Positions 39,801 to 45,800 of a DNA stretch of 64,000 nt are shown here, piece after piece. The stretch lies in the NCBI GenBank assembly GCA_020152595.1, contig JAIGNY010001856.1:956501-1020500 (forward strand). The letters run 5' to 3'. Below the pieces are notes generated by a model. The model had not been told where the DNA came from. It did no database searches and saw nothing but the letters and a program-made list of their open reading frames with translations. Each line of letters starts with the position of its first letter. Within the stretch, counting starts at the first letter, position 1. This DNA comes from Chiridota heheva (taxonomy: Eukaryota > Echinodermata > Holothuroidea > Apodida > Chiridotidae). A program made the position numbers and the translations under genes.

Positions 39801-42800
39801 ACACATCTTGCATAGAAACTACAAATGCCACCTTGTAACACATGTTGCATAGAAACTACAAATGCCACCCTGTAACACATGTTGCATATAAACTACAAAT
39901 GCCACCGTGTAACACATGTTGCATAGAAACTGCAAATGCCACCCTGTAACACATGTTGCATAGAAACTACAAATGCCACCCTGTAACACATGTTGCATAG
40001 AAACTACAAATGCCACCCTGTAACACATGTTGCATAGAAACTACAAATGCCACCCTGTAACACATGTTGCATAGAAACTACAAATGCCACCGTGTAACAC
40101 ATGTTGCATAGAAACTACAAATGCCACCCTGTAACACATGTTGCATAGAAACTACAAATGCCACCATGTAACACATGTTGCATAGAAACTACAAATGCCA
40201 CCGTGTAACACATGTTGCATAGAAACTACAAATGCCACCCTGTAACACATGTTGCATAGCAACTACAACTGCCACCCTGTAACACATGCTGCATAGAAAC
40301 TACAAATGCCACCCTGTAACACATGCTGCATAGAAACTACAAATGCCACCCTGTAACACATCTTGCATAGAAACTACAAATGCCACCCTGTAACACATGT
40401 TGCATAGAAACTACAAAAGCCACCTTGTAACACATGTTGCATAGCAACTATAAATGCCACCCTGTAGCACATGTTGCATATAAACTACAAATGCCACCGT
40501 GTAACACATGTTGCATAGAGACTGCAAATGCCACCCTGTAACACATGTAGCATAGAAACTACAAATGCCACCCTGTAACACATGTTGCATAGAAACTTCA
40601 AATGCCACCTTGTAACACATGTTGCATAGAAACTACAAATGCCACCCTGTAACACATGTTGCATAGAAACTACAAATGCCACCCTGTAACACATGTTGCA
40701 TAGAAACTACAAATGCCACCGTGTAACACTTGTTGCATAGAAACTACAAATGCCACCGTGTAACACTTGTTGCGTATTCTGTGAGCTAATGTTTTCTCTA
40801 GAAATCAAAGAAACAACTCATAGACTTTCCCACCAAAAATGGTCAACTTTTGACATCAAATAAAATTCATTTGAAGAAACTTGTTCTTCTTTACACATGT
40901 TGTCTTACTTTCCCAGGTTCAAACCATATCTAGTAAGTTTTTACCACATCTCACCATTTATTCAGCCCTTTCCTCTCTCACTTGATTGGTTTACATTATT
41001 GGTGTTTGTCAGATATTGCCCCTCTCACTTGATTGGTTTATGCCATTGGTGTTTGTCAGATATTGCCCCTCTCACTTGATTGGTTTGCACCATTGGTGTT
41101 TGTCAGATATTGCCCCTCTCACATCATTGGTTTGCACCATTGGTGTTTGTCAGATATTGCCCCTCTCACTTGATTGGTTTGCACCATTGGTGTTTGTCAG
41201 ATATTGCCCGTCTCACTTGATTGGTTTGCACCATTGGTGTTTGTCAGATATTGCCCCTCTCACTTGATTGGTTTGCACCATTGGTGTTTGTCAGATATTG
41301 CCCCTCTCACTTGATTGGTTTGACTGGTGTTTGGTTTACACCATTGGTGTTTGTCAGATATTGCCCCTCTCACTTGATTGGTTTGCACCATTGGTGTTTG
41401 TCAGATATTTCCCCTCTCACTTGATTGGTTTGCACCATTGGTGTTTGTCAGATATTGCCCCTCTCACATCATTGGTTTGCACCATTGGTGTTTGTCAGAT
41501 ATTCCCCCTCTCACATCATTGGTTTGCACCATTGGTGTTTGTCAGATATTGCCCCTCTCACTTGATTGGTTTGCACCATTGGTGTTTGTCAGATATTGCC
41601 CCTCTCACTTGATTGGTTTGCACCATTGGTGTTTGTCAGATTTTGCCCCTCTCACTTGATTGGTTTGCACCATTGGTGTTTGTTAGATTTTGCCCCTCTC
41701 ACTTGATTGGTTTGCACCATTGGTGTTTGTTAGATATAACCTTTCTGACATTATTGACCTAAGACATTTGATGTATCACATAACTACACGATCCTGAGGA
41801 GCAGAAAAACGAGTAGACTACAAGATTCCTGATGCTTTGGTACACAAGGACATAACTGGTGTTGCGGTGGTAATCCACTTCTATAAAAGTGTTTCATTTA
41901 TAAAAACCATGTAAGTTTAAAATTTGTATTCCAAGTTTGTCCTTCTTTTTTGTTGTAGGTGGTGGATAAAGCGCTGATAATTCACAAAGGCTCTAACCCC
42001 AATGTTGACAGTTACTCCACATTCTTTGACAATGAGGAGGGGCATGAAACAAAATTAAGGACAGAATTACAAAATCTGGGCATTACAGATGTGATTCTTG
42101 CTGGTCTGGCATTTGATATATGTGTTAAGTTCAGTGCTCTGGATGCAAGGAAAGTGGGTTTTGGTTGTATGGTGATTACGGATGCATCTGGGACCGTCAG
42201 AGAAGATGGGCAGGCCGAAGCAGAGAGAGAACTCTCAAGAGAAGAACTGCTTTATTGCTAAAGCTAATGAGGTGAGCTTGCATTTTTAACCTTTATCTGA
42301 CCACACTCAGAAAGAGGGCCTGCCCTTCTCTAAATTTCAGTCCAAGAAGGGTTTACAAGCTTATTAAATTAGAAAATGTAATTAAATTCAGAAATTGAGT
42401 TTTGTAGGGATGGGAACGGTTGGTAAGCTTGAGTACAAGGTGGTGTCGTAGGGGTACACACTTGGGATGGAAAGTGTAGCTGGGTGTAGAGAGCAGGTTA
42501 ATGCAGTCTATGATCAGGAAGGATGGATAAAGATAAGCACACTGATGGTAGGAAGTGTTAGGGATGGTAGGTGGATGGGGGTTGATAGGGTTGAATTTCT
42601 CAATTGAATTTTTGTTTGTTTGTTCCGAGAACAGTGCTTTTTACGCAGGAACACTATATTTTCAACCATGAATGTGGCATCAATGATCGTATGACTTGAT
42701 TTCTTTGAAATAAGTACATGTTGTGAAACAGGATTATCATAAAAAGAATTTCTTCCAGAAAGAAAAAGCTTTCCCCACCTTGCCTGCAATTGTTAGCACA

Positions 42801-45800
42801 ATTGATAACTATAATTTTAGCACTCTGTGGAGTGCATACCTCAACCCAATTGATCATACCAATATGCCTATCTACCTATTGCCTAAAATTTAATAAAGTT
42901 TACCCCCATACCCAATACAAACTATCTCAGAAATCCTAGACCCACTAAATTTTATCCCCAAATCTGTTCCTCATTTTAAAGCAGCATTTGCTATTTGCAT
43001 CCTATACACTTCAGGGTTTTCTACCAGTCATTGTTTTCAGTTTCATTTAGGCTGAGCATTTATTGTTTGAGTGCTTTTTAGGAAGATTCACATTCCATGC
43101 TTTTCCATTCCTGCCACAAAAAAATAAATAAACTTCGCTGGCAGAGGTAATGGTAGGTTGGCGTTCATGTCCTCTTGAAGGATTTTGCCGACTTAACCGA
43201 TTTAAATACACTGATGTGCAGCACACTGGCATGCAGCACACTGGCATGCAGCACACTGGCATGCAGCACACTGGCATGCAGCACACTGGCATGCAGCACA
43301 CTGGCATGCAGCACACTGGCATGCAGCACACTGGCATGCAGTACACTGGCATGCAGTACACCGGCATGCAGTACACCGGCATGCAGTACACCGGCATGCA
43401 GTACACCGGCATGCAGTACACCGGCATGCAGTACACCGGCATGCAGTACACTGGCATGCAGCACACTGGCATGCAGCACACTGGCATGCAGCACACTGGC
43501 ATGCAGCACACTGGCATGCAGCACACTGGCATGCAGCACACTGGCATGCAGCACACTGGCATGCAGCACACTGGCATGCAGCACACTGGCATGCAGCACA
43601 CTGGCATGCAGCACACTGGCATGCAGCACACTGGCATGCAGCACACTGGCATGCAGCACACTGGCATGCAGCACACTGGCATGCAGCACACTGGCATGCA
43701 GCACACTGGCATGCAGCACACTGGCATGCAGCACACTGGCATGCAGCACACTGGCATGCAGCACACTGGCATGCAGCACACTGGCATGCAGCACACTGGC
43801 ATGCAGCACACTGGCATGCAGCACACTGGCATGCTGCACACTGGCATGCAGCACACTGGCATGCAGTATGCGAGACTGCACTTGTGAAATTAATGAATGA
43901 CATCTTATGGAATATAGAGAACCAAAAGGTGACGCTTTTACTAGCTATCGACCTTAGCGCGGCCTGATACCGTGGACCATGCCATTTTTATTGAAGGTCC
44001 TGTTTGCAAAGTATGGTCCAAGGGGCAAGGCGTTATACTGCTTCGAGAACTATTTAAGACCTAGGGACTGTATTATCAATGTTGGCGTAAAGTATTCAAG
44101 TCGGCATATGCTTAAAATCTCAGTCCCACAAGGGAGCTCTACTGGACCAGTTTTGTACTCGAGTTGCGCTAGTACACTGCAAGACGTAATTTCTGATGGA
44201 GTTGATTTACATGCTTTCGTAGATGATCATACCTTTAAGTTGGCCTACGATCCTAATACTACATTAGGAAAGAGTGACTCCATCCATATCCTTGAAAATC
44301 TGTGTACAGATATTAAACAATGGATGGACGCAAACAGGCTGAAAATGAATAATCTAAAACAGAGTTTGTTCAATTGGGGTCCAGAAGGCAAATATCAAAA
44401 TAAAAAATTGATGTAATCAGTATTAATGGGGAATGCGTTAGAAAATCAAATCAAATGAAATACCTTGGAATGTGGGCGGATGGTCAGATGTCTTTAAGAG
44501 ACACATTGCAGAAAAATGTAAAATTGCAATGTGGGGCATATACAAAATCAAACAAATTTGCCAGAACCTTACGCAGGATGCTTGCGCCACACTCATGTTT
44601 GGGGTTAGTGCTGTCACACATAGACTATGTAAATGCAATCTTTATAGGACTTCTGGAGTGTGAATTGAACAAACTTCAGAGGGTACAAAATATTGTGGCC
44701 AAAGCAGTTCTGGACAAACAAAAATATCATAGCAGTAAGGAATGCCTTAAAATCTTACACTGGCTTCCAGTCAAATTGAGAATCAGCATAAGGTTTACCT
44801 TAGTGTACAAGTGTGTAAATAACCAGGCACCAAATTACTTGAAAGATCAATTAATCGATATACCTAATAGACGGAATACCAGGTCTACTACCTCATATAA
44901 AAAGTTATTTGACCATTTACCAAACTTAACACATTTGCTGGTCATTCTTTTAGTGTAGTGGGACTGACATGGTGGAATGACCTACCAGATTATATTAAAC
45001 TTGCTCAGTCAGTAAATGTTTTAAACATCATTTAAAGACTTACCTTTTCAATCAATTTTAATGGTATCTCCTGTTTTGTTTGTTTTGTATGTGTTGGTCC
45101 CATTGCACTGCATTCTTGTTTAGTCATTGTGTTGATGTTTTATTTGTAAAGTGCCACTAAAGATTGCCAGATTGAAGTGTGCGTTATATGAATTGATGGA
45201 TTAGGATAAGAATTATGTATTGTTCCATGGAACAGTGGCAAAAAATGTAAATTACGACTTAGTTGAAGGTGAATGGTAAGTGAATGCTGGATGTTAGGTG
45301 AACAGGGTATGGTGCAATAGGTAAATGGAGAATGATAGGTTGATGATGTAAGGCTGTGTAGGGTGAATGGGTTGGACTAAGCCTGCCTGGTAGAGAAGGA
45401 CTTGGGAATGATAGATTTAGGGGAGACGATGATGATGGGGCATGATGAGTGGAAGATCAAGTGGAAATTGAATGCTAGAAAGAGAAAATTAATCTATCTA
45501 AATTATTTTAAATACTCTTTGTTTAATTATTGAGGTGGGGTATAACATGCAGGCCATTTGTTCATGTATTTGATATTCTTTACAGTGAAACAAATATTTT
45601 CCTTGAAATGCATAATGAAATCTTTTGAAAGTTCAAGTATTACATCATGATTACTTTTTAACACATCGATGAAAACTTTGAAATAAACGAAATAAGATAT
45701 CAACATGTTGTTTCTCTGATAGTCCTCTACCATGTAATGCAAAACTAACAAATACAGAAAGTTTCCTTTTTATCAATATCTAATTGTTGTGCTTCAGCAG

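Noticed and set aside
38256-41659. Many 60-114-codon open frames on both strands
   Set aside because: They are frame cycles of the 37-bp and 47-bp units.
43047-43903. Five long cysteine-rich or MQHTG repeat proteins on both strands
   Set aside because: A 15-bp unit without stops opens all six frames; no gene context.
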